Assembly: GCF_001927245.1 (NCBI RefSeq)
Contig: NZ_MJUX01000010.1
Coordinates: 1-64,000, forward strand
Length of the DNA stretch: 64,000 bases
From: Acuticoccus yangtzensis
Lineage (GTDB): Bacteria; Pseudomonadota; Alphaproteobacteria; Rhizobiales; Amorphaceae
Direction: 5' to 3'
The notes under the pieces were generated by a model. That model ran no database searches. It was given only the letters and a program-made list of their open reading frames with translations, and was not told the origin of the DNA. Both the position numbers and the translations under genes were made by a program. Below, one piece after another: positions 8,377 through 17,339 of this stretch (position 1 is the first letter of the stretch; each line of letters begins with the position of its first letter).

Positions 8377-9654
8377 TCAGACTTGGCCCGGCAGCCACAG
8401 GATGACGGCCGGGAAGACGGTCGCGATGCCGAGAACGACGAGCGACCATAGAAGGAAGGGCCAGACCGCCCGGATGACGCGCACCAGCGGGATCTGGCCG
8501 ATGCCCGCCACCACGAAGAGAAGCAGACCCACCGGCGGCGTCAGCATGCCGATCATGAGGTTCATGACCATCACGAGCCCGAGGTGGACCGGATCGATGC
8601 CCAGCGCCACGCCGACCGGCAGCAGCGAGGGGATGAAGATCACCAGCGCCGGCAGCGGCTCCAGGAAGCAGCCGATCGCCAGCAGGATCAGGTTGATGAG
8701 AATGAGCCCCACGAGCGGGTCGGAGGTGACCGACAGGATCCCGTTCGCGATGGCGTCGTTGATCTTCGCCTCGGCGAGGAGCCAGCCGAACGGTCCCGCG
8801 GCCGCGAGCAGGAAGAGCACCGCCGCCGCCGAGCGCGTGGCGAGGAAGATCACCCGCCCCAGCGCCTTCAGGCCGATGGCGCGGTAGACGAACACCGACA
8901 CCAGCAGCGCATAGAGCGCGGCCGCCGCGGAGGCCTCGATGTCGGTCACGTAGCCGAAGCGCATGCCGAGCACGATGATGACGGGCATCCCGAGCGCGAA
9001 CAGCGAATATTGTGTGGTGGCGAGGATCGCCCGCAGCGTCTGGCGCGGTCGCGAGGGATAGTTCTTCGTCCGCGCGATCAGCCAGCAGATCACCATGTAT
9101 CCGGCCGCCAGAAGAACGCCCGGCACGATGCCCGCCATGAACAGCTTCAGCACCGAGACATTGGCGATCACCGCATAGATGATCATCGGCACCGAAGGCG
9201 GGATGATCGGCCCCAGCATGGCGCCCGCGGCGACGACCGCGCCGGCATAGCCCTCCGGATAGCCCTCCTTCTTCATCGCCGGGATCAAGAGCCCGCCGGT
9301 CGCCGCGGCATCGGCCACGGCCGAGCCGGATACGCCGGCCATGATGAGGTTGGAGGTGATCGAGACCTGGCTGAGGCCGCCCTTGACGTGGCCGATCACC
9401 GACAGCGCCCAGTCCACCAGGCGCCGCGTCAGCCCGCCATGGTTCATGATCTCCGCCGCCAGCACGAAGAGCGGGATCGTCACCAGGGTGGAATCGTTGA
9501 CCGCGTTCGACATGGTGAGCGGCACCATGATGAGGTCGACCGGATAGCTCGGATGCACGATCATGCCGACGATGGCCGCGGCCACCATCGACAGCCCCAC
9601 GTCGAATCCGACGAGGACGGCGCCGAGGAAGACGAGGAAGATGATGGTCAGCAT
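8377..9654 (-). CDS. TRAP transporter large permease, DctM family (system 1)
   Basis: A 425-residue, very hydrophobic protein of the DctM family, the sodium-coupled channel subunit of TRAP importers. About twelve membrane segments are visible. Family hallmarks are the GVSGSAVADAAATGGLLIPAM segment near residue 95, GAMLGPIIPPSVPMIIYAV near 135 and NLMIGMLTPPVG near 350. The ATG at 9654 overlaps the end of the small-permease gene by 7 bases, so the two are translationally coupled. Together with the DctQ and DctP genes behind it this makes a complete importer for an organic acid, next to a CoA-transferase. Confidence 0.93.
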   Translation of the reverse strand: MLTIIFLVFLGAVLVGFDVGLSMVAAAIVGMIVHPSYPVDLIMVPLTMSNAVNDSTLVTIPLFVLAAEIMNHGGLTRRLVDWALSVIGHVKGGLSQVSITSNLIMAGVSGSAVADAAATGGLLIPAMKKEGYPEGYAGAVVAAGAMLGPIIPPSVPMIIYAVIANVSVLKLFMAGIVPGVLLAAGYMVICWLIARTKNYPSRPRQTLRAILATTQYSLFALGMPVIIVLGMRFGYVTDIEASAAAALYALLVSVFVYRAIGLKALGRVIFLATRSAAAVLFLLAAAGPFGWLLAEAKINDAIANGILSVTSDPLVGLILINLILLAIGCFLEPLPALVIFIPSLLPVGVALGIDPVHLGLVMVMNLMIGMLTPPVGLLLFVVAGIGQIPLVRVIRAVWPFLLWSLVVLGIATVFPAVILWLPGQV

Positions 9655-10172
9655 GCCTGATCCTCCGGCCCGGTGCCGTCGACGACACGGGGGGCGTCCC
9701 GGCCCGAAAAGCGCAGGACGAGCCGCACCGCCAGGATGATGATCGCCGCCGCCGAACTGACGGCGAGAGCCAGAAAAGTGACGTCCGAGGAGAAGGGCGT
9801 TCCCATGATCACCTGTCCGGAGCCGACCTCGACCAGGCGCCACACCTTCCACTGGATGACGCCGAAGATGGCGATCGCCGCGACGTCGCTGACGACGTCG
9901 CGGGCGGCGAGGAGGCGGGCGGGCAGCATCCCGTCGATGAGGTCGACGCGGATGTTGGTGCGCGCCCTCAAGGCGAGCACCAGGCCGAGGAAGGTCACCC
10001 AGACGAGCGCGAGCTGCGCGATCTGGTCATAGGCGTTGAAGGCGGTGTCGTAGATGTAGCGGTCGGACGCCGAGCCGAGGGTGAAGATCGCGACGATGAC
10101 CATGACGATCATCGCCGCGACCTTGAGGATGAAGGCGAGGCCCGCCTCGATCCGCGCGAGAATGCCGAGCAT
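9648..10172 (-). CDS. TRAP transporter small permease, DctQ family (system 1)
   Basis: A 174-residue protein with four predicted membrane segments (about residues 12-32, 48-65, 85-105 and 128-148), typical of DctQ in length and layout. The segment AQLALVWVTFLGLVLALRAR, followed by RVDLIDGML, is the usual conserved core between helices 2 and 3. It supports docking of the binding protein onto the large permease. It lies between the binding protein gene (21 bases upstream) and the large permease (7-base overlap). Confidence 0.9.
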   Translation of the reverse strand: MLGILARIEAGLAFILKVAAMIVMVIVAIFTLGSASDRYIYDTAFNAYDQIAQLALVWVTFLGLVLALRARTNIRVDLIDGMLPARLLAARDVVSDVAAIAIFGVIQWKVWRLVEVGSGQVIMGTPFSSDVTFLALAVSSAAAIIILAVRLVLRFSGRDAPRVVDGTGPEDQAC

Positions 10173-10193
10173 ATCGGGAGGGCCCCTGTCCGC

Positions 10194-11198
10194 TCAGTCT
10201 TGGTGCTGAAGGGCGCGGATCTGCGCGACCAGGCCCTCGGGCCAGACCTTGCCCTCATACTCCTTGTACACGTCCTTCAGGGCCTCGCGGAACGCCTCGC
10301 GGTCGGGCTCGGTGTAGGTCACGCCGGCCTCTTCGAGGATGCTGCGCGCCTCGGCGTCGAGGGCGTTGGTGGCGTCGGTCGAGACCTGTCCGGCCTCTTT
10401 GCCGGCCTCGCGGAAGATCTCCTTGTCGGCGTCGGACAGACGGTTCCAGACCTGCTCGGAGATGAACCAGCCGGTGACGCCGTAGACGTGGTCCGTGGCG
10501 GACCAATATTTGGCGACCTCGTGGAACTTCGGCGGAATGGCGAGCTCGAAGCCGTTGTCCTGGCCGTCGACGATGCCGCGGGACAGGGCGTTGTAGATCT
10601 CGGTCATGCCGAGCGGGGTGATCTGGGTGCCCAGCGTCTCGAAGGTCGACTCGTAGATGTCGATGCCCGCGACGCGCATGCGCAGGCCCTTCAGGTCCTC
10701 CGGCTTCTCGATCGGGCCCTTGGTGGTCTGGATCGCGCGGGGCGAACGGTCGCCATAGGTGCTGAAGATGCGCACGCCCGTGCGCTCGGCGATGTCGGAA
10801 TAGATCTTCTGGAAGAGATCCGAGTTCAGCACCTTCGCCGCACTCGCCTTGCTGTCGAAGAGGTAAGGCACGATCGCGACCTTCATCTCTTCGGCGCCCT
10901 TCATGAAGGAGGCGACGGTCACGTCGAAATAGGCCATGTCGATGGTGCCGAGCTGCATGCCGGTGAGGAGCTGCTGCATGCCGCCGATCTGGCCGTCGGT
11001 GTAGACGGCGATCTCGATCCGGCCGTCGGTCTTCTCCTTCACGATGTCGGCGAAGGCGTGCATGGCCTGGCCCCAGGGGCTCGTGGCGGTGGCGAAGGTG
11101 CCCATGCGCAGGGTCATGTCCTGCGCGGCGGCGGGCATCGCGCTCACCGCGGCGAGGCCGGCCGCGGCGAGGGTGGCGAGTAGGGTCTTCTTCATCAT
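10194..11198 (-). CDS. TRAP transporter substrate-binding protein, DctP family (system 1)
   Basis: A 334-residue periplasmic binding protein. MMKKTLLATLAAAGLAAVSA with a likely AQA-type cleavage after PAAAQ is a signal peptide. The mature protein has the DctP pattern: GGMQQLLTGMQLGTIDMAYF near residue 80, PIEKPEDLKGLRMRV near 160 (with the Arg that usually binds a substrate carboxylate) and NALSRGIVDGQDNG near 200. The start at 11198 has GGAGG 7 bases before the first of two ATGs. It is the first gene of the dctP-dctQ-dctM-CoA-transferase run. The ligand is not predictable, but carboxylates are usual for this family. Confidence 0.93.
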   Translation of the reverse strand: MMKKTLLATLAAAGLAAVSAMPAAAQDMTLRMGTFATATSPWGQAMHAFADIVKEKTDGRIEIAVYTDGQIGGMQQLLTGMQLGTIDMAYFDVTVASFMKGAEEMKVAIVPYLFDSKASAAKVLNSDLFQKIYSDIAERTGVRIFSTYGDRSPRAIQTTKGPIEKPEDLKGLRMRVAGIDIYESTFETLGTQITPLGMTEIYNALSRGIVDGQDNGFELAIPPKFHEVAKYWSATDHVYGVTGWFISEQVWNRLSDADKEIFREAGKEAGQVSTDATNALDAEARSILEEAGVTYTEPDREAFREALKDVYKEYEGKVWPEGLVAQIRALQHQD

Positions 11199-11407
11199 GG
11201 ATGGTCCTCCCGTTATTATGAGCCCGGCGGGTGCCGGTGCGATGGGGCCGCCTCGCGCTGGAGGCGGCCGAACCTCCCTGCGAGCCGGGAGGAATGGCAC
11301 GGCGCGGGCCCGGCGCGGGGCCTCGCTTTCATGTCGATCTTACTGGCGGCGGCGTTGGGTGCAGCACCGTACGGCGCTGGACGCGCCGGATGCATCGAAC
11401 GGCGCGA

Positions 11408-12385
11408 CTAGAAGCGCCAATGAACCGGTTCGGCCCCCTTCACCGGAGCCGGCATGTGGAGGATCTTCTCGCAGAAGAGGGTGCCGAGATAGATCGTCGA
11501 CAGATCCGGCCCGCCGAAGGCGATGCTGGCGAGGTTGCCGAGGGATCGCTTGCCGCCGCTGTCGACCAGAGGACGCGCGCACTCGCCCGCGTCGAACCGG
11601 GCGATGCAGTCCGCCAGAACGTCAGGGTCGCAGTCCTCCACCAGGATCTCCTGGCGCCCGTCCGCATGGGTGCGCACCACGCGGTTGGAGCACACCGAGA
11701 CGATCCACAGCCCGCCTTCGGCATCGAAGGTGAGGCCGTCGGGGAAGGTGCCGGGGCCGTATTGAGCGACCAGCTCCTTGGGGCCGAGATCGCCGTTCGG
11801 CGCGATGGCGAAGCGGGAGGTGCGCTGGCCCATCGTCTCGTTGACATAGAGCCAGTGCCCGGACGGATCGACGACGCCCTCGTTGGTGAAGTCGATGTCC
11901 GAGGCGACGATGCGCGCGTTCGCGCCGTCGCTCTCCATCACCGCGACGAAACCGTCACCGCGCCCCTTGAACATCATCTTTTCGCGCGGGACCTGCAGGG
12001 TGGACACGGTCACCCAGATCCGCCCGAGCGTGTCGATGCCGACGAAGTTGGTGGGCGGCAGCGCCATGCCGTCGATCTCGAGGAGGCGCGGGGTCAGCGT
12101 GCCGTCGTCGGCGAGATGATAGACGCCCCCGGTCGGGCCGAGATTGGCGATCAGGAAGGAGCGATCGGGAAGCAAAGCGATGCCGTTGGGCAGGAACCCC
12201 TCGGGGGCGTCCTTCGCAATGATGTGACGGGTCGCGCCGGAGGGATCCACATGGCTGACGCCGCCGACCCCGTTCCCGGCACAATAGGAGACGTAGAGAT
12301 CGCCGGTGAGGGTGGTGATCACGCATTCCGGACGAGCCAACGCTTCGCCGACCCCGCCGATTGCGCCGGGCGAGATGCCATCCAT
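11408..12385 (-). CDS. SMP-30/gluconolactonase/LRE family protein
   Basis: A 325-residue six-bladed beta-propeller hydrolase of the SMP-30/gluconolactonase family, which use a central divalent metal to open lactones. Family features are PNGIALLPDRSFLIANLG near residue 70, DFTNEGVVDPSGHWLYVNET near 160 and PDGLTFDAEGGLWI near 215, each supplying conserved Asn or Asp metal ligands. The start at 12385 has GGAGG 5 bases upstream. No signal peptide is seen. It lies upstream of the TRAP system on the same strand with a 209-base gap, and is divergent from a LysR gene that may control the cluster. The substrate is likely a sugar lactone, but this is inference. Confidence 0.85.
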   Translation of the reverse strand: MDGISPGAIGGVGEALARPECVITTLTGDLYVSYCAGNGVGGVSHVDPSGATRHIIAKDAPEGFLPNGIALLPDRSFLIANLGPTGGVYHLADDGTLTPRLLEIDGMALPPTNFVGIDTLGRIWVTVSTLQVPREKMMFKGRGDGFVAVMESDGANARIVASDIDFTNEGVVDPSGHWLYVNETMGQRTSRFAIAPNGDLGPKELVAQYGPGTFPDGLTFDAEGGLWIVSVCSNRVVRTHADGRQEILVEDCDPDVLADCIARFDAGECARPLVDSGGKRSLGNLASIAFGGPDLSTIYLGTLFCEKILHMPAPVKGAEPVHWRF

Positions 12386-12620
12386 AAGGTCCTCCACAAT
12401 TCGACCCGTCTCTGTCGCGGACGCTGGGCCGCGCGGCGGGCTTCTGACCGGGGGGCCGACGGATGGTGCGCGGCCCCGTCGGAACGCTATTGCGTCAGGC
12501 GACGAAGAGAGAAGACGTCGTTCGGAATACCCGCGTTCTGAATCGGCGAAGACCGGCCGGGTGAGCGCTTCGGCGGCGCGAGGTCCGCCGGCGGGCGCGC
12601 GCCGCTTTCCAGCGGGGGCG

Positions 12621-12639
12621 CCGCGATCTAGGATCGCGG
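12621..12639. promoter_or_regulatory. Inverted repeat in the divergent lactonase/LysR promoter region
   Basis: A perfect 8-bp inverted repeat CCGCGATC-TAG-GATCGCGG lies in the 356-base gap between the divergent lactonase and LysR genes, about 100 bases before the LysR ATG. LysR proteins bind dyad sites in such gaps, so it is a candidate operator; it could also be a hairpin in the LysR leader. The rest of the gap shows no gene. Confidence 0.35.
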
Positions 12640-12741
12640 TATGACGATACGACGTGCAGCCAAGAGCCGGCGCCGGCGCGGTGTCGGCGCCGCGAGCCGC
12701 GCGCGCCCGGCGCGACCTGCGCCGCAACAGCCGAAACACCG

Positions 12742-13665
12742 ATGAGCCGCTTCGACCTCACGACCCTGCGCATTTTCGTGGCGGTCTACAATCTCAAAAG
12801 CCTCACGCGGGCGGCGGAACAGGAGCACATCGCCTCCTCCGCCGTCAGCAAGCGCATCAACGATCTCGAGACAGAGCTCGACGTGCAGCTCTTCTACCGC
12901 CACCCGCGCGGGGTCAGCGCGACGCCCGCGGGCGAGGCCCTCGCCGTTCACGCCCGCGTCCTGTTCGAGCGCGTCAACGAGATGGCGGCGGACCTCTCCA
13001 CCTATGCCAGCGGCTCGCGCGGCGAGGTGCGGATCCACGCCCATTCATCGGCGATGCATCAGTTCCTGCCGTGCGAGATCGCGAGCTTCACCCGCCTCTA
13101 TCCGGAGATCCGCGTCATCCTGCGGGAGGAGACGACGCCCAACGTCTTCCACTCGATGCAGGACGGCATCGCCGACATCGGCGTCGTCGCCGGCCACATG
13201 TCGCTGCCGGCGGGACTGTCGGCGATCGCCTGGCGCGAGGATCAGCTCATCGCGCTGCTGCCGGCCTCCGACCCGCTCGCCTCGTGTGCCTCGGTGCCCT
13301 TCAGCGCCCTCTCGAAGCGCTCCTTCATCAGCCTGGAGACGGGCAGCTCGCTGCAGGTCCTCTTGTCCAAGGCGGCCGAGGCCCAGGGGGTGACGATCGA
13401 TCCGCTGCTGGAGGTGACGACCTTCGGCTCGGCGATCGAAATGGCGGCGGCGGGCCTCGGCTTCGCGATCATGCCGGGCGGTGTGGTGCCGGACGATCCG
13501 CGCGTGCTGTGCGTGCCGCTCGAGGACGCCTGGGCGCGCCGCACGCTGTCCCTGTGCATCCGCTCCTCCGGCCGCCTCAACGCCGCGGTGCGGCTGATGC
13601 TGCGCCATCTCAGCAGCGAGGCGGAGACTTATCGACCGGAGAGGACGCCCCTTCCCAACGAATAA
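12742..13665 (+). CDS. LysR-family transcriptional regulator
   Basis: A 307-residue LysR-type regulator. The N-terminal winged helix-turn-helix (about residues 3-62) includes LRIFVAVYNLKSLTRAAEQ and SAVSKRINDLETELDVQLFY, the standard pattern. The C-terminal effector domain (about 90-295) follows, with GLGFAIMPGGVV near 235. No ribosome binding site is obvious before the ATG, so translation may be weak or leaderless. It is divergent from the lactonase and TRAP genes and 58 bases upstream of the HMG-CoA-lyase-like gene, placing it to regulate both arms of the cluster in response to the imported acid or its CoA ester. Confidence 0.92.
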   Translation: MSRFDLTTLRIFVAVYNLKSLTRAAEQEHIASSAVSKRINDLETELDVQLFYRHPRGVSATPAGEALAVHARVLFERVNEMAADLSTYASGSRGEVRIHAHSSAMHQFLPCEIASFTRLYPEIRVILREETTPNVFHSMQDGIADIGVVAGHMSLPAGLSAIAWREDQLIALLPASDPLASCASVPFSALSKRSFISLETGSSLQVLLSKAAEAQGVTIDPLLEVTTFGSAIEMAAAGLGFAIMPGGVVPDDPRVLCVPLEDAWARRTLSLCIRSSGRLNAAVRLMLRHLSSEAETYRPERTPLPNE

Positions 13666-13723
13666 TGGTTCCCTTCCAGCCCCCCCTCTAGACTGGAAGA
13701 AAGAACAAGGAAGAGGAAGCACC

Positions 13724-14677
13724 ATGACCGAGAACGAAGTCGAAATCGTCGAGGTGGGGCCGCGCGACGGACTCCAGAACATCGCCAAATATGTTCCGAC
13801 CGCGGTGAAGATCGACCTGATCCGGCAGCTCGCCGGTGCCGGCTTCACGCGCATGGAATTCGGCTCCTTCGTGAGCCCCAAGGCGATCCCGCAGATGAAG
13901 GACATGGAGGCGGTGCTTGAGGGCCTGCCGCCGATGCCGGGCGTCACCGGGATGACCCTGGTGCCCAACTCCAAAGGGGCGCAACGCGCGCTCGCGGCGG
14001 GGGTGAAGGACCTCATCTTCGTGATGTCGGTCTCCGAGCCTCACAACCAGTCCAACGTGCGCCGCCCGACCGAGGCCTCCATCGCCGACTTCAAGGCGAC
14101 GCTCGAGGAGATCGACCCGCTGGGCGAGCTCACCATCCGCGTCGGCCTCGCCACCTGCTTCCACTGTCCCTTCGACGGCGTGATCGACGAGGACAAGGTG
14201 ATCTCCACGATCGAGAAGATCGTCCCGATCCGCGAGGGCATGGAATATGCCATCAGCGACACCACCGGGATGGCCACTCCCGCCCACGTCAAGAGCCTGA
14301 CCAAGCGGTGCATCGACACCTTCGGCGGCAGCGCGCGCTTCTGCTTCCACGGGCACGACACGGCCGGCTTCGGCATCGCCAACGTCCTGGCGGCGATGGA
14401 GGGCGGCATCCGCTCCTTCGACACTTCCGTCGCGGGTCTCGGCGGCTGCCCCTTCGCGCCCGGCGCCACGGGCAACATCCCGAGCGAGGACGTGGTCTAC
14501 CTGTTCCAGCGCCTCGGCGTGACGACCGGTATCGACCTCGAGAAGCTGCTCGACGCGGGCACGATGATCCTGGCCGAAAGCGGTGCGCCGATGGCGAGCC
14601 ACGTTCGGGCGATCCCGCGGGCGCGCCTGTTCGCCGACCTCCTCGGCATCCCGCCGAGCCGCGCCGTCGCGGCCTGA
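13724..14677 (+). CDS. Hydroxymethylglutaryl-CoA lyase family protein
   Basis: A 317-residue TIM-barrel enzyme of the HMG-CoA lyase family, which splits 3-hydroxy-3-methyl acyl-CoA thioesters into acetyl-CoA and a ketoacid. Catalytic signatures are clear: EVGPRDGLQN at the N-terminus (Arg and Asp), RFCFHGHDTAGFG near residue 205 with the metal-binding HGH, and GLGGCPFAPGATGN near residue 240 with the catalytic Cys. The ATG follows AGGAAG. It lies 58 bases after the LysR gene. Paired with a CoA-transferase, it may act on a branched hydroxy diacid rather than true HMG-CoA, which is needed only in leucine breakdown; no leucine-degradation partner is nearby. Confidence 0.9.
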   Translation: MTENEVEIVEVGPRDGLQNIAKYVPTAVKIDLIRQLAGAGFTRMEFGSFVSPKAIPQMKDMEAVLEGLPPMPGVTGMTLVPNSKGAQRALAAGVKDLIFVMSVSEPHNQSNVRRPTEASIADFKATLEEIDPLGELTIRVGLATCFHCPFDGVIDEDKVISTIEKIVPIREGMEYAISDTTGMATPAHVKSLTKRCIDTFGGSARFCFHGHDTAGFGIANVLAAMEGGIRSFDTSVAGLGGCPFAPGATGNIPSEDVVYLFQRLGVTTGIDLEKLLDAGTMILAESGAPMASHVRAIPRARLFADLLGIPPSRAVAA

Positions 14678-14713
14678 GGCACGGCCCGCCGACGCGGCGC
14701 CCCCGCTCGGGTG

Positions 14714-14858
14714 CATCGTGCGGACTGCCGTCCGCTCGAGTGGATCGTGCGAACTGTCGTTCGCTCGAGCGGATCATGCGGACTGCCGTCCGCTCGGGCG
14801 GATCGTGCGAGCTGCCGTTCGCTCGGGCGGATCATGCGAACTTTCGTTCGGTCGGGCG
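14714..14858 (+). repeat. Five tandem 29-bp intergenic repeats
   Basis: Five consecutive 29-base units start at 14714, 14743, 14772, 14801 and 14830, with a core GATCGTGCGRACTGCCGTYC followed by GCTCGAGCG-like bases. Units differ at several positions each. The array begins about 36 bases after the stop of the HMG-CoA-lyase-like gene. Each unit has short self-complementary parts (CTCGAG, CGTGCG). Confidence 0.8.
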
Positions 14859-15454
14859 GGCCGGCGCCACATCCTCCTGCCTGAGGGGCCCGCGCCCGGC
14901 GCCGGCGGCGCGCCGCCCCGCCTGCGCGTCCGGCCCCCCGCCAGGCGAGGAGGAGGGCGGCCCCCGGCATGCCGCGGCCACCTTTGCGGCCCTCGACACC
15001 CCCGGCGCCGTGTGATGGCCGGAGCGTATCCGGGCGAAGGCCGATCACCGCCCCGAACCGGGCGAGCGGCCAATAGAGCGCCGGGCCTCGGTGTCCGGCG
15101 AGGCGGGCGACCAGCCGCATCGGCCGCCGCCTTGCCGCCGGGGATATGCTGGAGATCCTCTCCCTATCGTGCGGGAGGGGCGTCCCAAGCAACTGTTCAG
15201 GGTTCAAGAGCGACGCGGAAGGGACCCATGCTCCCTAACATGCTCGGCGACACTCGGGGGGACGGGCTCCCTTCCGCAGCTCTCATGCGACCATCTCGAC
15301 AACAGACAGGGGCGGCAGCCCCTCTTTCACTCGCCGTTCGGCCGGCCGGCGGCGACGCCTCGGTCCGTCCGGAGGTCCGAGGCGCCGGCATCGGCATCGA
15401 AGGCGGGAGCGAAAAGACCATGGCGGCCTGCTGCGGAAAGGTGCGCTACCGGCG
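14859..15454. other. Gene-poor stretch, nothing recognised
   Basis: About 600 bases between the 29-bp repeats and the broken antitoxin gene. It is GC-rich, and frames open here show no recognisable protein pattern and have arginine/proline-rich composition typical of non-coding DNA in such genomes. I see no RNA gene or clean insertion-sequence end. Confidence 0.4.
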
Positions 15455-15593
15455 AACTTGCGCGTCTCGGCGCAGGCGATGGCGGCCTTCACGGCGGTGC
15501 GCACCGCCTGGGCCTTGGTCCGCGCCCCGGCGAGCCCATCACCTCCGCGGCGAGACCGTTGACGCCCTCGTTCGTGACGAAGAGTTCCGCATG
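15455..15593 (-). pseudogene. Frameshifted VapB-type antitoxin
   Basis: On the minus strand one frame reads HAELFVTNEGVNGLAAEVMG and, one base out of frame, the next reads LAGARTKAQAVRTAVKAAIA followed by CAETRK. Joined, they match the intact antitoxin at 30960 (LFIRDETINELAVEAMALTG, then AKNKTEAVRAALQAAIASAK) along its DNA-binding half. A single-base loss near 15530 breaks the frame, the start is also out of frame, and the C-terminal toxin-binding half is missing. No PIN-domain toxin is visible beside it. It is a dead remnant of a PSK-type vapB. Confidence 0.65.
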
Positions 15594-15839
15594 GGTCCCG
15601 GCCGGAACCCGCCTGCCGAGACCATGGTGGCGATAAGGTCCGTCCCATGAGGCGGTGTCGAAGGGCGGCGCCGCGCGCTGCGGCCGACGACGGCGCGGCG
15701 GCATCATCATGGGCGCCCGCCGGGCCGCGAGGAGAGGGGCGCATATATCGTCAACGACTCATAATCAGCGTCAATTTTTGAATTGCCCGAAGTCTGCGGA
15801 TCCTGCAGCATCAGGTCTGCAAGGCAGCGAACAAGAACA

Positions 15840-17282
15840 ATGACCTTCCATAGCCGACTGACGGCGCTGCTTGGTTCGGCCAATGTGCTGGTCGACCACG
15901 ACGCCCAATCCTACCTCACCGACTGGCGCAAGCTGCGGACGGGACGAGCCCTCGCCGTGGCGCGTCCGGGCACGACCGAGGAAGTCGCCGCGCTGGTGCG
16001 CCTGTGCGCCGCCGAGGGCGTGCCCATCGTCCCGCAGGGCGGCAACACCGGTCAGGTCGCAGCCGCCACGCCCGACGAAAGCGCCACCGCCCTCGTCGTG
16101 TCGCTGGAACGCATGAACCGCGTGCGCGAGATCGACGTAGCGAACGACACGATCACCGTGGAGGCGGGGTGCATCCTCGCCGCGGTGCAGGACGCCGCGC
16201 GCGAGGCGGGGCGGCTCTTCCCGCTGTCCCTCGGCGCCGAGGGAAGCTGCCAGATCGGCGGCAACCTCTCCACCAATGCCGGCGGCATCAAGGTGCTGCG
16301 CTACGGCAATGCGCGCGAGCTGACCCTGGGGCTCGAGGTCGTCACCGCCGAGGGCGCGATCTGGAACGGCCTCGCGGGTCTGCGCAAGGACAACACCGGC
16401 TACGACCTGCGCGATCTTTATATCGGCGCGGAGGGGACGCTCGGCATCATCACCGCGGCGACGCTGAAGCTCTATCCGCTGCCGGCGGCCGAGCACACCG
16501 CCTTCCTCGCCCTGCGCACGCTGCCCGACGCCTCCGCGGTGCTCGCCGCCGCCCGCGCCGCGCTCGGCGATGCCTTGGTGGCCTTCGAGGTGATGTCCGG
16601 CCCGGCGCTCGCCCTCGTCGCCGCCCGTTTTCCCGAGCAGCGCCTGCCGCTGACCGACATCGCCGACGATGTCGCCTGGTTCGCCCTCGTCGAGACCGCC
16701 GGGGCGGCGGAGGACGACGAGAGGCTGATGGCGACGCTCGCCGAGGCGATGGAAGAGGGCCGCGTGGTGGACGCCGCCGTCGCCGGATCCGACGCGCAGC
16801 GCGCCGCGATGTGGCGGCTGCGCGAAAGCATCACCCTCGCCATCTCCGAGACCGGGCCCTGCATCAAGCACGACGTCTCGCTGCCGCGCTCGCGCATGGA
16901 CTCCTTCGTGGCGGCGAGCGACGCCGACCTCGCGATGCTCTATCCCGGCGCGCGGCTGATCGTCTTCGGCCATCTCGGCGACGGCAACCTGCACTACAAC
17001 GTGCTGGGCCCCGAGGGAGCGAGCCGCGCCGACGTCGCGGCGATGAGCCCCGCCGTGCAGCGCATGGTGCACGACCGCGTGGTGGCCGCCGGCGGCTCGA
17101 TCAGCGCCGAGCAGGGGATCGGCTGGGCGCGCATCGACGATCTGCGCCGCTACAAGGATCCCGTCGCGCTCGACCTGATGCACCGCGTCAAGGCCGCCCT
17201 CGACCCGCGCGGGATCATGAATCCCGGCAAGGTTCTCGCTCCCGAGACCGCGCCCCAACCCGTACCGGACCCGGTGCCCTAG
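15840..17282 (+). CDS. FAD-linked 2-hydroxyacid dehydrogenase (GlcD/D2HGDH family)
   Basis: A 480-residue flavoprotein of the FAD_binding_4/FAD-oxidase C family, which oxidises D-2-hydroxy acids such as D-lactate, glycolate or D-2-hydroxyglutarate. The FAD domain (about residues 35-215) includes VPIVPQGGNTGQV, SLGAEGSCQIGGNLSTNAGG and YIGAEGTLGIITAATLK; the C-terminal domain contains FGHLGDGNLHYN with metal-ligand His residues, EQGIGWAR and LDPRGIMNPGKVL. The order and length match D-2-hydroxyglutarate dehydrogenase-like enzymes. The ATG at 15840 lacks a strong ribosome binding site. It precedes a TRAP importer by 57 bases, so it probably oxidises what that system imports. Confidence 0.9.
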   Translation: MTFHSRLTALLGSANVLVDHDAQSYLTDWRKLRTGRALAVARPGTTEEVAALVRLCAAEGVPIVPQGGNTGQVAAATPDESATALVVSLERMNRVREIDVANDTITVEAGCILAAVQDAAREAGRLFPLSLGAEGSCQIGGNLSTNAGGIKVLRYGNARELTLGLEVVTAEGAIWNGLAGLRKDNTGYDLRDLYIGAEGTLGIITAATLKLYPLPAAEHTAFLALRTLPDASAVLAAARAALGDALVAFEVMSGPALALVAARFPEQRLPLTDIADDVAWFALVETAGAAEDDERLMATLAEAMEEGRVVDAAVAGSDAQRAAMWRLRESITLAISETGPCIKHDVSLPRSRMDSFVAASDADLAMLYPGARLIVFGHLGDGNLHYNVLGPEGASRADVAAMSPAVQRMVHDRVVAAGGSISAEQGIGWARIDDLRRYKDPVALDLMHRVKAALDPRGIMNPGKVLAPETAPQPVPDPVP

Positions 17283-17339
17283 GTCACAGATCGACCTCGC
17301 ACCGCGCCGCGACGACCACAATAAACTGGGAGGATCAGA

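Noticed and set aside
14859-15454. Possible VapC toxin next to the broken antitoxin
   Set aside because: No PIN-domain acidic residues or FIDAS-type start could be found in any frame of the adjoining sequence.
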